Assembly (NCBI RefSeq): GCF_016587415.1
Contig: NZ_BNJI01000001.1
Coordinates: forward strand, 3,387,501-3,451,500
Source: Ktedonobacter sp. SOSP1-85
Lineage (GTDB): Bacteria > Chloroflexota > Ktedonobacteria > Ktedonobacterales > Ktedonobacteraceae
Length of the DNA: 64,000 nt
Direction: 5' to 3'
Shown here: piece by piece, positions 16,022 to 25,445 of the stretch
Layout of the letters: each line of letters begins with the position of its first letter
Numbering within the stretch: the first letter of the stretch is position 1
The notes under the pieces: generated by a model
Told to the model about the DNA's origin: nothing
Database searches by the model: none
The model's input: only the letters and a program-made list of their open reading frames with translations
Position numbers and translations under genes: made by a program

Positions 16022-17269
16022 ATGTCTGATCCCTCAAGAACCCTGTTCCCACCTGCTTCCAGTGGCGAGATCCAGGTCACGCTCAGTGTCGTCTTCCGCG
16101 AAGAGGCGGGCAAGGTCGTGGGAGCGCTTCTGCGCATCCTGGGCAACTTTGAGATCGCCGAGGAGATTGTTCAGGATGCCCTGCTGGTCGCGCTGGAACG
16201 TTGGCCGGTCGAAGGTATTCCGACTCAGCCTGGTGCCTGGTTGCTGACGGTCGCTCGTCGTCGAGCTATCGACCATCTCCGGCGCGACGCACGCTATCGC
16301 GATAAGCTTGCTGCGTTGGAGCACCCGGTGATGCAAGAGCCTGACGATCGCCTCAGGCTGATGTTTACCTGCTGCCATCCGGCGCTTTCGCGCGAGACCC
16401 AGGTGATCTTGATGCTGCGAGCGGTCTGTGGCTTCACAACCGCAGAAATCGCCCACGCCTTCCTGACCTCTGAAGCGGCAGTCGCGCGGCGTCTGGTGCG
16501 GGCGAGACAGAAGATTGTGCAGGCTGGTATTCCCTACCACGTTCCCCGTGATGAGGACCTCGATGAGCGGTTGGGCGAAGTACTGGCAGCACTCTACCTG
16601 ATGTTTAACGAAGGCTATCTTACCAGCAGAGGCAACGCCTCGGCGCGCCGCGACCTTGCCGAAGATGCAGCCTGGCTGGCGGCCTTCCTCACGCGGCTCT
16701 ATCCTCGAGAACCGGAGCCTCTGGGGTTGCTCGCGCTGATGCGTCTGCACCTGGCGCGATCTGACACGCGCTTCGATGCCGAGGGCAAACTGATCTTGCT
16801 TGCCGATCAGGATCGCTCACGCTGGAATCGACGGATGATTACAGAGGCGGGAGCCCTGATTGAGCAAGCGGCGGCGCTAGGTCGTCCAGGACCCTATCAG
16901 ATTCAGGCGGCTTTAGTGGCTTGTCACGCGGAAGCCTCATCATGGCAGGCGACTGACTGGCCACAGATCCTGGCGCTCTACGATCTGCTGCTGTGCATGA
17001 CGCCTTCGCCAGTTATCCAACTGAACCGTGCAGTGGCCTTGCGCTATGTGGCCGGTCCAGAAGCAGCACTGGTCGAAGTCGAAACGCTTGCGCGTGATCT
17101 GGAGGGGTATCATCTCTTTCACGCCATTCGGGGGGATTTCTTGCTGGAACTCGGTCGCCGCGAGCAGGCTCACGCAGCCGAGTTGCGTGCCCTTGCGCTG
17201 ACAGGCAACCAGGCCGAACAATTCCTCCTTCATCAACGTCTCCAGAGTCATTTAAATTCAAAGAGGTAA
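16022..17269 (+). CDS. ECF-type RNA polymerase sigma factor, ECF42 (SigJ-like) group
   Basis: The ATG at 16022 gives 415 residues, the normal length of the ECF42 group and about twice that of simple ECF factors. Region 2 is in LLRILGNFEIAEEIVQDALL and AWLLTVARRRAIDHLRRD; region 4 in LMLRAVCGFTTAEIAHAFLT. The C-terminal 240 residues contain VLAALYLMFNEGY and a TPR-like segment, the extension that replaces an anti-sigma factor in this group. It should direct transcription of the DGPF gene and itself, matching the promoter arms at 15418-15600. Confidence 0.92.
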   Translation: MSDPSRTLFPPASSGEIQVTLSVVFREEAGKVVGALLRILGNFEIAEEIVQDALLVALERWPVEGIPTQPGAWLLTVARRRAIDHLRRDARYRDKLAALEHPVMQEPDDRLRLMFTCCHPALSRETQVILMLRAVCGFTTAEIAHAFLTSEAAVARRLVRARQKIVQAGIPYHVPRDEDLDERLGEVLAALYLMFNEGYLTSRGNASARRDLAEDAAWLAAFLTRLYPREPEPLGLLALMRLHLARSDTRFDAEGKLILLADQDRSRWNRRMITEAGALIEQAAALGRPGPYQIQAALVACHAEASSWQATDWPQILALYDLLLCMTPSPVIQLNRAVALRYVAGPEAALVEVETLARDLEGYHLFHAIRGDFLLELGRREQAHAAELRALALTGNQAEQFLLHQRLQSHLNSKR

Positions 17270-17275
17270 ATACGT

Positions 17276-18223
17276 ATGTCTCTCAAATATGGTCTTTTCC
17301 TTCCCCAAGGGTTTACGCATGAACTGGCTGGCATCAAGGATCCGGTGGAAGCGTTTGAAACGCTGACCCGCCTTGCGCAAACGGCTGACCAGTCTGGCTA
17401 TGATTCGGTCTGGATCTCGGATCATTTTATAACGGCTCCTCCATCGCAGGAAATGGTCTTTGAGTGTTGGACCATGGCAGCAGCCCTGGCGCGCGATACG
17501 AAGCGGGTGCGTATCGGCCAGATGGTGACAGGAAATAGTTACCGCAACCCCGCCTTACAAGCCAAAATGGCTTCAACTCTCGATGTCCTATCGCATGGAC
17601 GGCTCACTTTTGGCATTGGAGCAGGTTGGTACGAACCCGATTATCGAGCCTATGGCTACGCGTATCCCGATGGTCCGGAACGCCTGCGCCAGTTGCAAGA
17701 AGCGGTGCAGGTCATTCTGGCCATGTGGACCCAGGAGGAAGCCACCTTTGAAGGGAACTATTACCAGATTCGGGGTGCGATCAATCAGCCCAAAGGGGTG
17801 CAGCAACCACATATTCCCATGATGATCGCCGGAGGTGGTGAACAGGTGACGCTCAAGCTCGTGGCCCGATACGGCGATGCGTGTAATGTGAGCGGCGACC
17901 TTGCGACGCTCAAGCACAAGTTTGCGGTGCTCAAACAGCACTGCGAGACGGTTGGGCGGGACTACGAGAGCATTCATCGTACAGCCCTCACGCTCTGTAT
18001 CATTGGTGAGACCGATGAGCAGGCCAAGGCTCTAATACCAGGATGGGCGGGCGCTGTGTTCCCTGGAGACGTCGGATCATATGGCCTCATTGGTACCCTT
18101 GAGACCATCCGTCAGCGGCTAGCCGCCTATGAGTCTGCTGGTGTCCAGGAACTCGTGATCAGTTTCTCCGATGCAACCCATCTGGATGACATCCGCCATT
18201 TCGCTCGAGCGTTCATCATGTAG
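17276..18223 (+). CDS. Luciferase-like, probably F420-dependent oxidoreductase
   Basis: The 315-residue protein is an LLM-family TIM barrel: MSLKYGLFLPQG, then SGYDSVWISDHF, VTGNSYRNPALQAKMASTLD and the signature LTFGIGAGWYEPDYRAYGY. The non-prolyl cis-peptide region and the GAGW motif favour F420 subgroup members. It starts seven bases after the sigma factor stop and is the third gene of the operon, so it is likely an effector of the ECF response, reducing or oxidising an unknown compound. Confidence 0.88.
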   Translation: MSLKYGLFLPQGFTHELAGIKDPVEAFETLTRLAQTADQSGYDSVWISDHFITAPPSQEMVFECWTMAAALARDTKRVRIGQMVTGNSYRNPALQAKMASTLDVLSHGRLTFGIGAGWYEPDYRAYGYAYPDGPERLRQLQEAVQVILAMWTQEEATFEGNYYQIRGAINQPKGVQQPHIPMMIAGGGEQVTLKLVARYGDACNVSGDLATLKHKFAVLKQHCETVGRDYESIHRTALTLCIIGETDEQAKALIPGWAGAVFPGDVGSYGLIGTLETIRQRLAAYESAGVQELVISFSDATHLDDIRHFARAFIM

Positions 18224-18239
18224 AGCAGACATAAGGATA

Positions 18240-18545
18240 TTATCGCTCGTTTTTGGTGATCAGAAATCAAAGGCGCGGCCTCAAGGCTTTTTTGCTGGTC
18301 CAGATCCATCGTTAAGCGTCCGACCATCCGTTCCAGGTCGGCAAGGCCCTGCTCGTTACCTGAGTCTTTGCCTCGCGGATCGACAAAGATCTGGGGAGCG
18401 CGTTCCAGAAACACATCCCGCCAATGCCATACCAGATCCGAAGCGACTTCATGCTCCGGCAAATTTCTGCGAGGATTTCTGTCCTTTGAGGATCTCCAGA
18501 ACCACCTGGGTCTTCAATTCGGGCCGCAGAGGGCCTGCCTGTGCA
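18240..18545 (-). pseudogene. Relic of an IS3-family transposase OrfA
   Basis: Three minus-strand pieces match OrfA in order but in different frames: RPELKTQVVLEILKGQKS (near 18470-18525), LAEICR (near 18455-18475) and LVWHWRDVFLERAPQIF followed by GLADLERMVGRLTMDLD (18270-18450). At least two frameshifts separate them. OrfB and terminal repeats are not visible. It overlaps the 3' flank of the ECF operon and is dead sequence. Confidence 0.7.
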
Positions 18546-18556
18546 TTGGTGATAGG

Positions 18557-18593
18557 GCTCGACGCGCATCTTATAGTATAGCGCCGAGCCCTT
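18557..18593. terminator. Hairpin between ECF operon side and membrane protein gene
   Basis: GGGCTCGACGC and GCGCCGAGCCC pair with one mismatch across a 15-base loop. It lies just past the stop of the convergent membrane protein gene and is followed by TTTGTTT on the plus strand. Confidence 0.65.
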
Positions 18594-18598
18594 TGTTT

Positions 18599-18934
18599 CT
18601 ACGCCTCGAAAAGCTCATCGACAGCGATGGTGTGTTGCGCGTTTGTTACCAGTTCTTCTTCTGGTGATGGTGGCAGATCCTCGGGCGTCTGAGGATTGAT
18701 AAAGCCGATTGCGAGACGAATCAAACCGATAATGGCGATAATAGCGCCTAGCCCAATCAGAAGCCCTGGCGTAGAGTAGTAGACTCCCCGGCTCAGGTTG
18801 ACGCCGGCTGCGATAAACACGACTCCCAGGACGAATATAAACAGGCCACTCCACGTATACTTATTGGCCTTGCTCTTGACCGCCCGGTAAAAGACGCGCA
18901 GGCGGTGCCTATTGATACCCCGTTCTTGCCCCAT
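18599..18934 (-). CDS. Small two-helix membrane protein, unknown function
   Basis: The start at 18934 (MGQERGINRHR) follows GGGAGGAA and is preferred over a longer frame to 18973. The 111-residue product has a basic N-terminus, a membrane helix WSGLFIFVLGVVFIAAGVNL, a second helix GLLIGLGAIIAIIGLIRLAI, and an acidic C-terminal tail (EDLPPSPEEELV). No family is recognised. Its 5' side (18974-19183) holds an AT-rich TATAGTATA stretch that may be its promoter. Confidence 0.7.
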   Translation of the reverse strand: MGQERGINRHRLRVFYRAVKSKANKYTWSGLFIFVLGVVFIAAGVNLSRGVYYSTPGLLIGLGAIIAIIGLIRLAIGFINPQTPEDLPPSPEEELVTNAQHTIAVDELFEA

Positions 18935-19183
18935 CTTGCATTCCTCCCTGCTGGCAGGCTGGTAGACAGCCATGCCCTAAGCAACGAAATTCGCGCGCAA
19001 ATGACTACGAAGAGGTGCTGCGAGTTTATACTATATAGTATACGCCATAATGCGTAGCCAGGCATACTACGTGAAGATGACACGGAAAACGTAGCTTCTT
19101 CATACTCTGAATACGCATTGCGAGCGAATTCCGATACAAAGAGAAGTTCGCCAGTTGTGTACAGTGACCTGCCTGGAGAGGCA

Positions 19184-20188
19184 CTAGATTTTCCGCAGAC
19201 GAACCTCTTCAACGGCATGCCTGCGCCCCTTACGCAGGATAAGATGCGCACGTTCACGGGTTGGGCGAATGTTTTCACGCAGATTTAAGCCATTGATCTG
19301 CTGCCAGATGTCGCGTGCGGTGGCGATGGCTTCCTGCTCAGAGAGGCGTGCGTAGCGGGTGAAGAAGGATGAGGGATCGCGGAAAGCCGTCTCACGCAGG
19401 GTGAGGAAGCGCTCAACATACCATTGCTCAACATCGCACTCTTCGGCATCGACATAGATCGAGAAGTCAAAAAAATCCGAGATGAAGAGGCGCTGAGCCG
19501 AGCGCCCGGTGGGACGCCTGGCCTGCAAGACATTTAAACCCTCAACAATGAGGATATCAGGCTGGCTAATCGTCTGCACACGGTCGGGAATAATGTCATA
19601 AATCAAGTGGGAGTAGATGGGCGCGTTGACCTCTGGCTTGCCTGCCTTCACGTCGAGCATAAATTGCAGTAAGCGGCGCTGATTATAGCTTTGTGGGAAG
19701 CCCTTGCGCTGCATCAGGTCACGCTCCAACAGGACACGATTAGGATAGAGAAAACCATCAGTTGTAATCAGGTCAACCCTGGGGCGTGAAGGCCAATCGG
19801 AGAGCAGCGCCTGTATGAGACGGGCGGTTGTGCTCTTCCCAACCGCGACACTGCCTGCGATACCGATAATGTAGGGAACCTGGGCGGTATGGTGCCCCAG
19901 GAAGGTCGACGTTGCAGTATGTAGCTTTTGTGCGGCTGCCACGTACAGGTTGAGTAGCCGGGAAAGTGGCAGATAGACCTGCTCAACCTCGTTGAGGTCA
20001 ATGCGGTCATTCAAGCTACGCAGAGCGTTCAGGCGCTCTTCTGAAAGGGTTAGAGGCGTGCTGGCACGCAGGCTGGCCCATGCTTCACGCGAAAATGTGA
20101 GAAACCGTGAGTGCTCCTTGGGTGTGATTTTTGATAGATGCATATCGATATAACGGCCTGGGCGAGGGTGCAGAAAGATTGATTCCAT
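19184..20188 (-). CDS. coaA: Pantothenate kinase, type I
   Basis: It catalyses the first step of coenzyme A synthesis, ATP-dependent phosphorylation of pantothenate. Similarity to E. coli CoaA runs the whole length: [22 protein letters not shown] [12 protein letters not shown], the P-loop [59 protein letters not shown] and the ending [10 protein letters not shown]. The true start is uncertain: 20143 fits the family length, 20188 is a middle choice, and 20278 has the best ribosome site; the frame is open to 20398. Single gene. Confidence 0.95.
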   Translation of the reverse strand: MESIFLHPRPGRYIDMHLSKITPKEHSRFLTFSREAWASLRASTPLTLSEERLNALRSLNDRIDLNEVEQVYLPLSRLLNLYVAAAQKLHTATSTFLGHHTAQVPYIIGIAGSVAVGKSTTARLIQALLSDWPSRPRVDLITTDGFLYPNRVLLERDLMQRKGFPQSYNQRRLLQFMLDVKAGKPEVNAPIYSHLIYDIIPDRVQTISQPDILIVEGLNVLQARRPTGRSAQRLFISDFFDFSIYVDAEECDVEQWYVERFLTLRETAFRDPSSFFTRYARLSEQEAIATARDIWQQINGLNLRENIRPTRERAHLILRKGRRHAVEEVRLRKI

Positions 20189-20931
20189 TACTCTCAGCAG
20201 CATCGGGCTATCACGGCACACTGCTCCAGGCCGCTTCACTCCTTTGTGGTTATAAAAATACTGGCAAACCTGCTCCATTGTACTACACTTTCCTGTTCCG
20301 CGGACATTATAAACACCTTTAATTTCAGGGGAGAGAGGACGTCTAAGTGGTGCGTGGTCATGCTGCGGCTTGTGTACAGATGGGGCGATTTCCAACAACC
20401 TTCCGACATTTTTGATTGCCTGAACAATGTCTTGTCAGACGATTGGAGCGTAATGAGGTCTATTTAGATAGAGCGACATTTGCTTCAACTGTTTTATACT
20501 TTGTCTTCCTTTGTCGTCTATATGCTAAATGTTACAATTGTAAATTTGTAGTTTTACAAAGTATAAATTTTATGGTCATAAAGTGCCTTACACTGCATTC
20601 TTTATTTCTACTTGACGTGTATCATACATGCTTGATGCACGCCGTGCATGATTCTGGAGAGAAGCGTGCCTGTTGCAGTGTCGCAAACGGTGGTTAAGGA
20701 GAGCTGAAGATATCGCTAGTGCTGAGCCTGGTAAAAAAACATCGGGTTCGTCATCTAGTCATCCAGGCTTTCGTCTAAGAAGGTCACTGAGAACGCGTCT
20801 CCCTGAATGACTCTCGTCGCCATAAAGATTTGGCAATACGAGTCATTGCCGACGCCAGTCATGGTTGGACTGGCGAACTGAAAAGTAGAAATTAGCCTAC
20901 CTGAACCATTTTTCAAGGAAGGGGATAAAGA
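20189..20931. other. Long non-coding gap before the TIR gene
   Basis: No credible gene is seen; the short frames here lack coding character, and 20460-20640 is AT-rich. A perfect 8-bp hairpin (20853-20860 with 20868-20875, CGCCAGTC arms) lies about 55 bases before the TIR gene start and may be part of its leader. Confidence 0.5.
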
Positions 20932-21843
20932 ATGCAGATGCTTACACGTTCTGGGAAAAACTATCGTCTTCTGTGCTGTTACGCAGAAGAGGACCGGCTG
21001 ATCCAGACCCGGCTTGAAACGTATCTCCTCGATGGCCTCTCGCGCGAGCAGGTGCCCGCTACCTGGCAGGGCTTAAATCTGAGCCCTGGTCGCTACGAGG
21101 CGGTTGAGGCCGCGGTCCAGATCACAGAGGCTGACATCATTCTCTTGCTGGTAAGCGAGCACTTCAAGACGCTGAGCCTTGGCAATCCCCGTGAAATACA
21201 GCGTATTCTAGAGCGGGAGCAGCGCGGTGATGTCTCTGTCTATCCAATAGTAGTGCGCAAAACGTCCTGGGTGACAACAAGTTTCGGCAATCTCTGTCCC
21301 CTGCCCTCTCAGGGAGGCGTGCTCCTCAGGCCCGAGAGCGGCAAGTTCGATTCCGCTGTGCTCGCAACTATCCTCGACGAGTTGCGAGCCGTGATGACGC
21401 ATCCTCGTGAGGGCGAGACAGACCCCGAACAACCCGTCCCCCATTTCCTGTTTGAAAATGAACGCGCTCAACGCGCACCTTCTGGCTGGGCTACGCCAAC
21501 CCTTACCAGCGAGCAACTACGCACAACCGATCCCTCGCTCCCCGTAGTGTCTCTTCCACGTGATTCCCTGGTTGAAGAGCGCGTAAGAGGCGATACGCAA
21601 GCATCTGCATCGCCAGGTGAGGCAAAACAATTTTTCCAGGAGACGCTTCAGTTAGACCAGTTAAGCAGGGTGGATGAAAGCAAACATGCAATTGAGCAAC
21701 GCGATGCGCGTTCGCTCTCAGAGAATATTACGCGTATCATTCGCAGCCACATATCCCAGAAGAAGGCCACCGTTGTCGTGATCGTCGTTGTGACGATGGC
21801 ACTCCTGGCGCTGATGAGTGTGTACGCTTTTCCAATCTCATAG
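20932..21843 (+). CDS. TIR-domain protein with C-terminal membrane anchor
   Basis: The 303-residue protein opens with a TIR-type domain (about residues 9-150): YRLLCCYAEEDRLIQTRLET, then ADIILLLVSEHFKTL, VSVYPIVVRKTSW and LCPLPSQGGVLL. The EIQRILEREQRG segment holds the acidic helix where NADase TIR domains place their catalytic Glu, but I cannot assign the residue firmly. A polar linker follows and then a single membrane helix (TVVVIVVVTMALLALM, about 283-300) close to the C-terminus. AAGGAAGGGG precedes the ATG. It is a tail-anchored TIR protein, perhaps a stress or defence signalling component; it has no obvious partner gene. Confidence 0.75.
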   Translation: MQMLTRSGKNYRLLCCYAEEDRLIQTRLETYLLDGLSREQVPATWQGLNLSPGRYEAVEAAVQITEADIILLLVSEHFKTLSLGNPREIQRILEREQRGDVSVYPIVVRKTSWVTTSFGNLCPLPSQGGVLLRPESGKFDSAVLATILDELRAVMTHPREGETDPEQPVPHFLFENERAQRAPSGWATPTLTSEQLRTTDPSLPVVSLPRDSLVEERVRGDTQASASPGEAKQFFQETLQLDQLSRVDESKHAIEQRDARSLSENITRIIRSHISQKKATVVVIVVVTMALLALMSVYAFPIS

Positions 21844-21894
21844 GCGCGCAATGAATCCTAGAATGCCTGGCACCTGTGAAAGATTGAGACAAGA

Positions 21895-21940
21895 AAAGCG
21901 GGCAGGCTGGAGAATACACATCCTCCAGCCTGCCCGCTTT
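21895..21940. terminator. 18-bp hairpin between convergent genes
   Basis: Perfect arms 21895-21912 and 21923-21940 ending in CTTT lie between the convergent TIR and ftsH genes. Confidence 0.85.
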
Positions 21941-21954
21941 CGCTCTTTGGGGTG

Positions 21955-23994
21955 TTAGGCCGTAACCTCCGCGCGGTATGACTCGGGAGCGGCATTAATT
22001 GAGCCGGTCTCGACCATAATCTCGCGCAGTTGTTTGGCGTCAATTGTCTCATAGAGGCGGAGTGATTTGGCGATGCGGTCAAGCGCCTCTTTGTTCTCAC
22101 GCAGCAGTGTGACGGCCTGGTTATGTGCCCAGTTCACGATCCGCGTAACCTCCTCGTCGATGATGGTGGCTGTACGCTCGCTATACTCGCGAGAGTTACT
22201 CGCCAGGGCCGTGCCCGAGAAGGGATCTTCGCGCTCGCTGTAAGAGATCTGGCCCAGGCGCTCGCTCATGCCCCAGCGTGTGATCATCTGGCGCGCGATA
22301 GCTGTCACCCGTTGCAGATCGTTCTCCGCGCCTGTGGTGATGCGACCAATTGCGACCTCTTCGGCTGCGCGTCCACCCAGCGCGGTTACTAACTGTGCCT
22401 CCAGGATATCCTTCGAGTAGTTATAGCGGTCGTCAAGCGGCGTATACTGGGTAACGCCCAGGGCCTGGCCGCGAGGCACAATCGTTACCTTCGTGACGGG
22501 ATCGACGCCCTCGGTCAGAATACCCGTGAGCGCGTGCCCACCCTCGTGGTAGGCAACCACGTTCAGATCGGATTCACTCAAGATCAGCGGGCGTTCAGCG
22601 CCGAGCAGGATCTTGTCGAGGGCCTCCTCAAAGCAGCGCTGAGTCACGGCATCCAGGTTGCGGCGAGCCGCCAGCAGAGCCGCCTCGTTCACCAGGTTCG
22701 CCAGGTCGGCACCCACCATGCCAGGTGTGGCGCGTGCGATGGTAATCATGTCCACATCGGAAGCCAGGGGAACGTCACGTGAGTGTATCTTCAGGATCGC
22801 CAGGCGACCATTCCAGTCGGGGCGGTCAACCGTCACGCGGCGGTCGAAGCGTCCAGGGCGCAGGAGCGCTTTATCCAGGCCATCAGGGCGGTTGGTCGCC
22901 GCGATCACGACCACGGCCTGGTGAGTATCAAAGCCATCCATCTCGACCAGCAACTGGTTCAGGGTCTGCTCACGCTCGTCGTTGCTGTTGATGCTAGAGC
23001 CACGCTGGCGACCAACGGCGTCGATTTCGTCGATAAAGATGATGCTTGGGGACGCCTTCTTGGCCTGTTCAAACAGGTCGCGTACGCGACTGGCACCAAC
23101 ACCCACCAGTACCTCGACGAACTCGGAACCACTCATCGAGAAGAAGGGGACGCTGGCCTCACCGGCGACCGCACGCGCCAGCAGGGTCTTACCAGTTCCT
23201 GGAGGGCCTACCAGCAGGACGCCGCGAGGAATCTTACCACCCAGGCGCTGGAATTTCTGAGGTGTGCGCAGGAACTCGACCACCTCAACCAGGTCATTCT
23301 TGGCCTCATCTACGCCCGCGACATCCCCAAAGGTAGTGCTGGGGCGATCCTCCAGCACCATCTTCGCCCGGCTCTTGCCGAAGCTAAAGATATTCTGCTG
23401 GCTCTGATTGGCCCGGCGCAGGATGAAGAAGAAGACGACAATCAAACCAATCCAGGGACCGACGTTGAGCAGGAAGGTCCAGAAGAGGTTATTATCGCTA
23501 TTGGGCTTCGACGAGAACGTGACATTATGTTGTATCAGCAGTTGTGTCAGTTGCGGGTCTCCATTGGGGAGCTGGGTAAAGTGAAATTCCTGGCCGGTCT
23601 TGCTCTGCCCATTGGCATCAACAATCGTGATCGCGTTTTTGAATTTGCCAAAGGCGTCCTGTCCCTGGAAGATTACAGAACTAACGTTATCATTCTGTAC
23701 CTGCTGGTAGAACTTACTGTAGGGGACCTCAATCGCATTGGCGCTGGCGCCGCCGGAACCGGAGACGAAGAACTGGAAGAAATACCAGACTCCCAGCAAG
23801 AGGACAACGAGCAAAACGACGCGAATCAAGAGCGAGGAACCGCCATCGCGGGGGCCTCCTGGAGTATTCCCATTACTACCGTTATCCGGCTGAGGGTTGC
23901 CAGGAGTGCGTTGATCATTTGAGTTATTGTTCTGGTACATATATATAGCCTGAGCGTCCATATGTTCAGACCTGCTTTCTTTGTCTGACGACAT
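21955..23994 (-). CDS. ftsH: ATP-dependent zinc metalloprotease FtsH
   Basis: A 679-residue membrane-anchored AAA+ protease that degrades misfolded membrane proteins and regulators. It has a polar Asn/Gly-rich N-terminus, two membrane helices (about residues 54-78 and 172-192) around a periplasmic domain, Walker A GPPGTGKT, Walker [12 protein letters not shown], the arginine-finger region [19 protein letters not shown] and the zinc site HEGGH with the third ligand Asp further on. Two ATGs are possible (23994 and 23961); the second has a weak AGG site. The gene stands alone, with about 470 bases upstream including a dispersed repeat. Confidence 0.97.
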   Translation of the reverse strand: MSSDKESRSEHMDAQAIYMYQNNNSNDQRTPGNPQPDNGSNGNTPGGPRDGGSSLLIRVVLLVVLLLGVWYFFQFFVSGSGGASANAIEVPYSKFYQQVQNDNVSSVIFQGQDAFGKFKNAITIVDANGQSKTGQEFHFTQLPNGDPQLTQLLIQHNVTFSSKPNSDNNLFWTFLLNVGPWIGLIVVFFFILRRANQSQQNIFSFGKSRAKMVLEDRPSTTFGDVAGVDEAKNDLVEVVEFLRTPQKFQRLGGKIPRGVLLVGPPGTGKTLLARAVAGEASVPFFSMSGSEFVEVLVGVGASRVRDLFEQAKKASPSIIFIDEIDAVGRQRGSSINSNDEREQTLNQLLVEMDGFDTHQAVVVIAATNRPDGLDKALLRPGRFDRRVTVDRPDWNGRLAILKIHSRDVPLASDVDMITIARATPGMVGADLANLVNEAALLAARRNLDAVTQRCFEEALDKILLGAERPLILSESDLNVVAYHEGGHALTGILTEGVDPVTKVTIVPRGQALGVTQYTPLDDRYNYSKDILEAQLVTALGGRAAEEVAIGRITTGAENDLQRVTAIARQMITRWGMSERLGQISYSEREDPFSGTALASNSREYSERTATIIDEEVTRIVNWAHNQAVTLLRENKEALDRIAKSLRLYETIDAKQLREIMVETGSINAAPESYRAEVTA

Positions 23995-24198
23995 GTCTTT
24001 GATAGGATGAAGCCGGATGCTTCCTACGTCTTCAAAAGAAGACGCCTGAAAGAGTAATTGTATGTAAAACGATACGTGGCAAAATTTCGTATCGTGTGTG
24101 CAAGAAAGTAACCTCTTACTTTGTGATACGTCGTGAGTAAGGAAAGGTTACACCGCAGAGTTTGGCAGTCCTGCCCCCTGCCATCTCTAAGCCATCTC

Positions 24199-24272
24199 TA
24201 AGAATTACCTGCCTCTCGAAAACCTGAGCGCGGAGCGCTAGCCACGAGAGTGGCGCTGGTTTTCGTCTAAGA
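24199..24272. repeat. Dispersed repeat family B, copy 1
   Basis: The block CTCGAAAACCTGAGCGCG through GCGCTAGCCACGAGAG to GGTTTTCGTCTAAG shares order and spacing with 25905-25970, 49474-49559, 50691-50789 and 56620-56702. It can fold by pairing CGAAAACC with GGTTTTCG. Confidence 0.75.
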
Positions 24273-24428
24273 ATCGTCTTAAGAATATAGAGCAATCTGG
24301 TGATGTGCATATTGTATTCCCTAAGAGCTTGCCTGTCCATAACATTTTGGGCTATAATAGTCCAGTGCAATTGAGTTCCTTATCGGCAAGCATCATGATG
24401 GCCTACACAAACAAGAAAATCTAGATAC

Positions 24429-24457
24429 TTGACAGGAAACAAAGATTGTAGTATTAT
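24429..24457 (+). promoter_or_regulatory. Sigma70 promoter of the initiator tRNA genes
   Basis: TTGACA (24429-24434) and TATTAT (24452-24457) are 17 bases apart, and the first tRNA begins 12 bases after the -10. Confidence 0.85.
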
Positions 24458-24468
24458 GTAAACACCGA

Positions 24469-24544
24469 CGCGGGGTGGAGCAGTGGTTAGCTCGTTGGGC
24501 TCATAACCCAAAGGTCGGAGGTTCGAGTCCTCCCCCCGCTACCA
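24469..24544 (+). tRNA. Initiator tRNA-fMet (CAT), copy 1
   Basis: A 76-base cloverleaf with encoded CCA. The anticodon loop is CTCATAA. The three consecutive G-C pairs GGG/CCC next to the loop and the A11-U24 pair mark an initiator. The acceptor end has an unpaired first position, C1 opposite T72, where E. coli has C1-A72. A strong promoter precedes it. Confidence 0.93.
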
Positions 24545-24568
24545 GGTCGCAAGACCTTAATAAATTGA

Positions 24569-24644
24569 CGCGGGATAGAGCAGTGGTTAGCTCGTCGGGC
24601 TCATAACCCGGAGGTCGCAGGTTCAAATCCTGCTCCCGCTACCA
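24569..24644 (+). tRNA. Initiator tRNA-fMet (CAT), copy 2
   Basis: It lies exactly 100 bases after copy 1 and also has CTCATAA, GGG/CCC, A11-U24, a C1/T72 mismatch and encoded CCA. Its acceptor and T stems differ from copy 1 by compensated changes (for example A7-T66), so it is not a recent identical duplicate. Confidence 0.93.
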
Positions 24645-24647
24645 AAG

Positions 24648-24677
24648 AAAGTTCACTGCACACGTGCAGTGAACTTT
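24648..24677 (+). terminator. Hairpin after the tandem initiator tRNA genes
   Basis: AAAGTTCACTGCA pairs perfectly with TGCAGTGAACTTT across a 4-base loop, three bases after the CCA end. Confidence 0.8.
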
Positions 24678-24736
24678 CGTAAATCGTCCAATACGCCCGC
24701 TTGACAGCATATGGTAATATGATGGACGAAACATAT

Positions 24737-24809
24737 GGCGGCTTAGCTCAGGTGGTAGAGCAAGGGACTCATAAGCCCTGTGTCACTGGTTCGAGTCCAG
24801 TAGCCGCTA
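24737..24809 (+). tRNA. tRNA with CAT anticodon, elongator Met or Ile2
   Basis: A 73-base cloverleaf, GGCGGCT acceptor, D stem GCTC/GAGC, loop CTCATAA, T loop TTCGAGT; no CCA is encoded. It lacks initiator features. Elongator Met and lysidine-modified Ile2 tRNAs cannot be told apart reliably by eye; a tRNA with anticodon TAT nearby would make Ile2 redundant. The stretch TTGACA at 24701-24706 may be a -35. Confidence 0.85.
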
Positions 24810-24816
24810 CTCAGTT

Positions 24817-24855
24817 GCCCTCGGCTAGCTCTTAGAGCAGGTCGAGGGCGTTTTT
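24817..24855 (+). terminator. Rho-independent terminator after the third tRNA
   Basis: GCCCTCG (24817-24823) pairs with CGAGGGC (24843-24849), followed by GTTTTT. Confidence 0.8.
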
Positions 24856-24907
24856 AATTTTTTGGCAATTCTACTACATCAGCGGGGGTGCACCAGGGAT
24901 ATCTTCA

Positions 24908-25335
24908 TCATGCCCCAGTAGCTATCCTAAAGAGCATAGGGGACATGACTCCAGTGGTGAGAAGTGCGTCTTTCCCTTCTGTTCCATCCTTGTCCTTCAA
25001 CTTGAAGTTAAGCAGACTACTGATATCCTGCTCCTTATTGCTGATATTTTTGACCGTGACATTGATGATCAGGAACGCGTTTCCGGCGTCGGGTTTAGTA
25101 TAGTCATCTCCATCTGAAGTTTTTGCACTGTTAACGACCACCTCCCATGTATCACCCACTTTGACGGTTTCGCCAGCTTTAAAGTGTTTGACTTGCTGTG
25201 AGGTTTGTGAGGTAGTGCTGCTGGAGGTTGAGGTGCCGGTGTTATCGGAACTGCCACCACAGGCCAACAATGCACCCAGGATAACGAAGAGACCGGCGAG
25301 GAATACGAGTGTCTTTTGCTATCTAGCGTTTCCAT
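24908..25335 (-). pseudogene. Broken DUF4352-like lipoprotein gene
   Basis: The body (GETVKVGDTWEVVVNSAKTS, NAFLIINVTVKNISNKEQDI) is a DUF4352 immunoglobulin-like domain. The lipoprotein signal KTLVFLAGLFVILGALLACGG is intact in that frame but no start codon precedes it. The natural ATG at 25335 is one base out of frame; adding one T to the run at 25314-25317 (plus strand) restores a 142-residue lipoprotein. The C-terminus ends early compared with relatives, so the gene may be decayed at both ends. The single-base loss may also be a sequencing error. Confidence 0.65.
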
Positions 25336-25445
25336 TTCACAAGAGATTGACCATTCCATGGGGATAACATTATGTATCAAAGCGAAATGTCGTTTTTCAA
25401 CTTTTGTGGATAAATATGTGGATAAGTTGTGGATAAGTTTTTTAA

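Noticed and set aside
20416..20697. 93-residue frame before the TIR gene
   Set aside because: AT-rich, with no ribosome site and no domain; composition unlike neighbouring genes.
20853..20875. Riboswitch upstream of the TIR gene
   Set aside because: A short hairpin is present but none of the conserved cores of known riboswitches could be recognised.
22783..23922. 379-residue plus-strand frame inside ftsH
   Set aside because: It is antisense to the conserved AAA+ domain of FtsH and has no ribosome site or family match.
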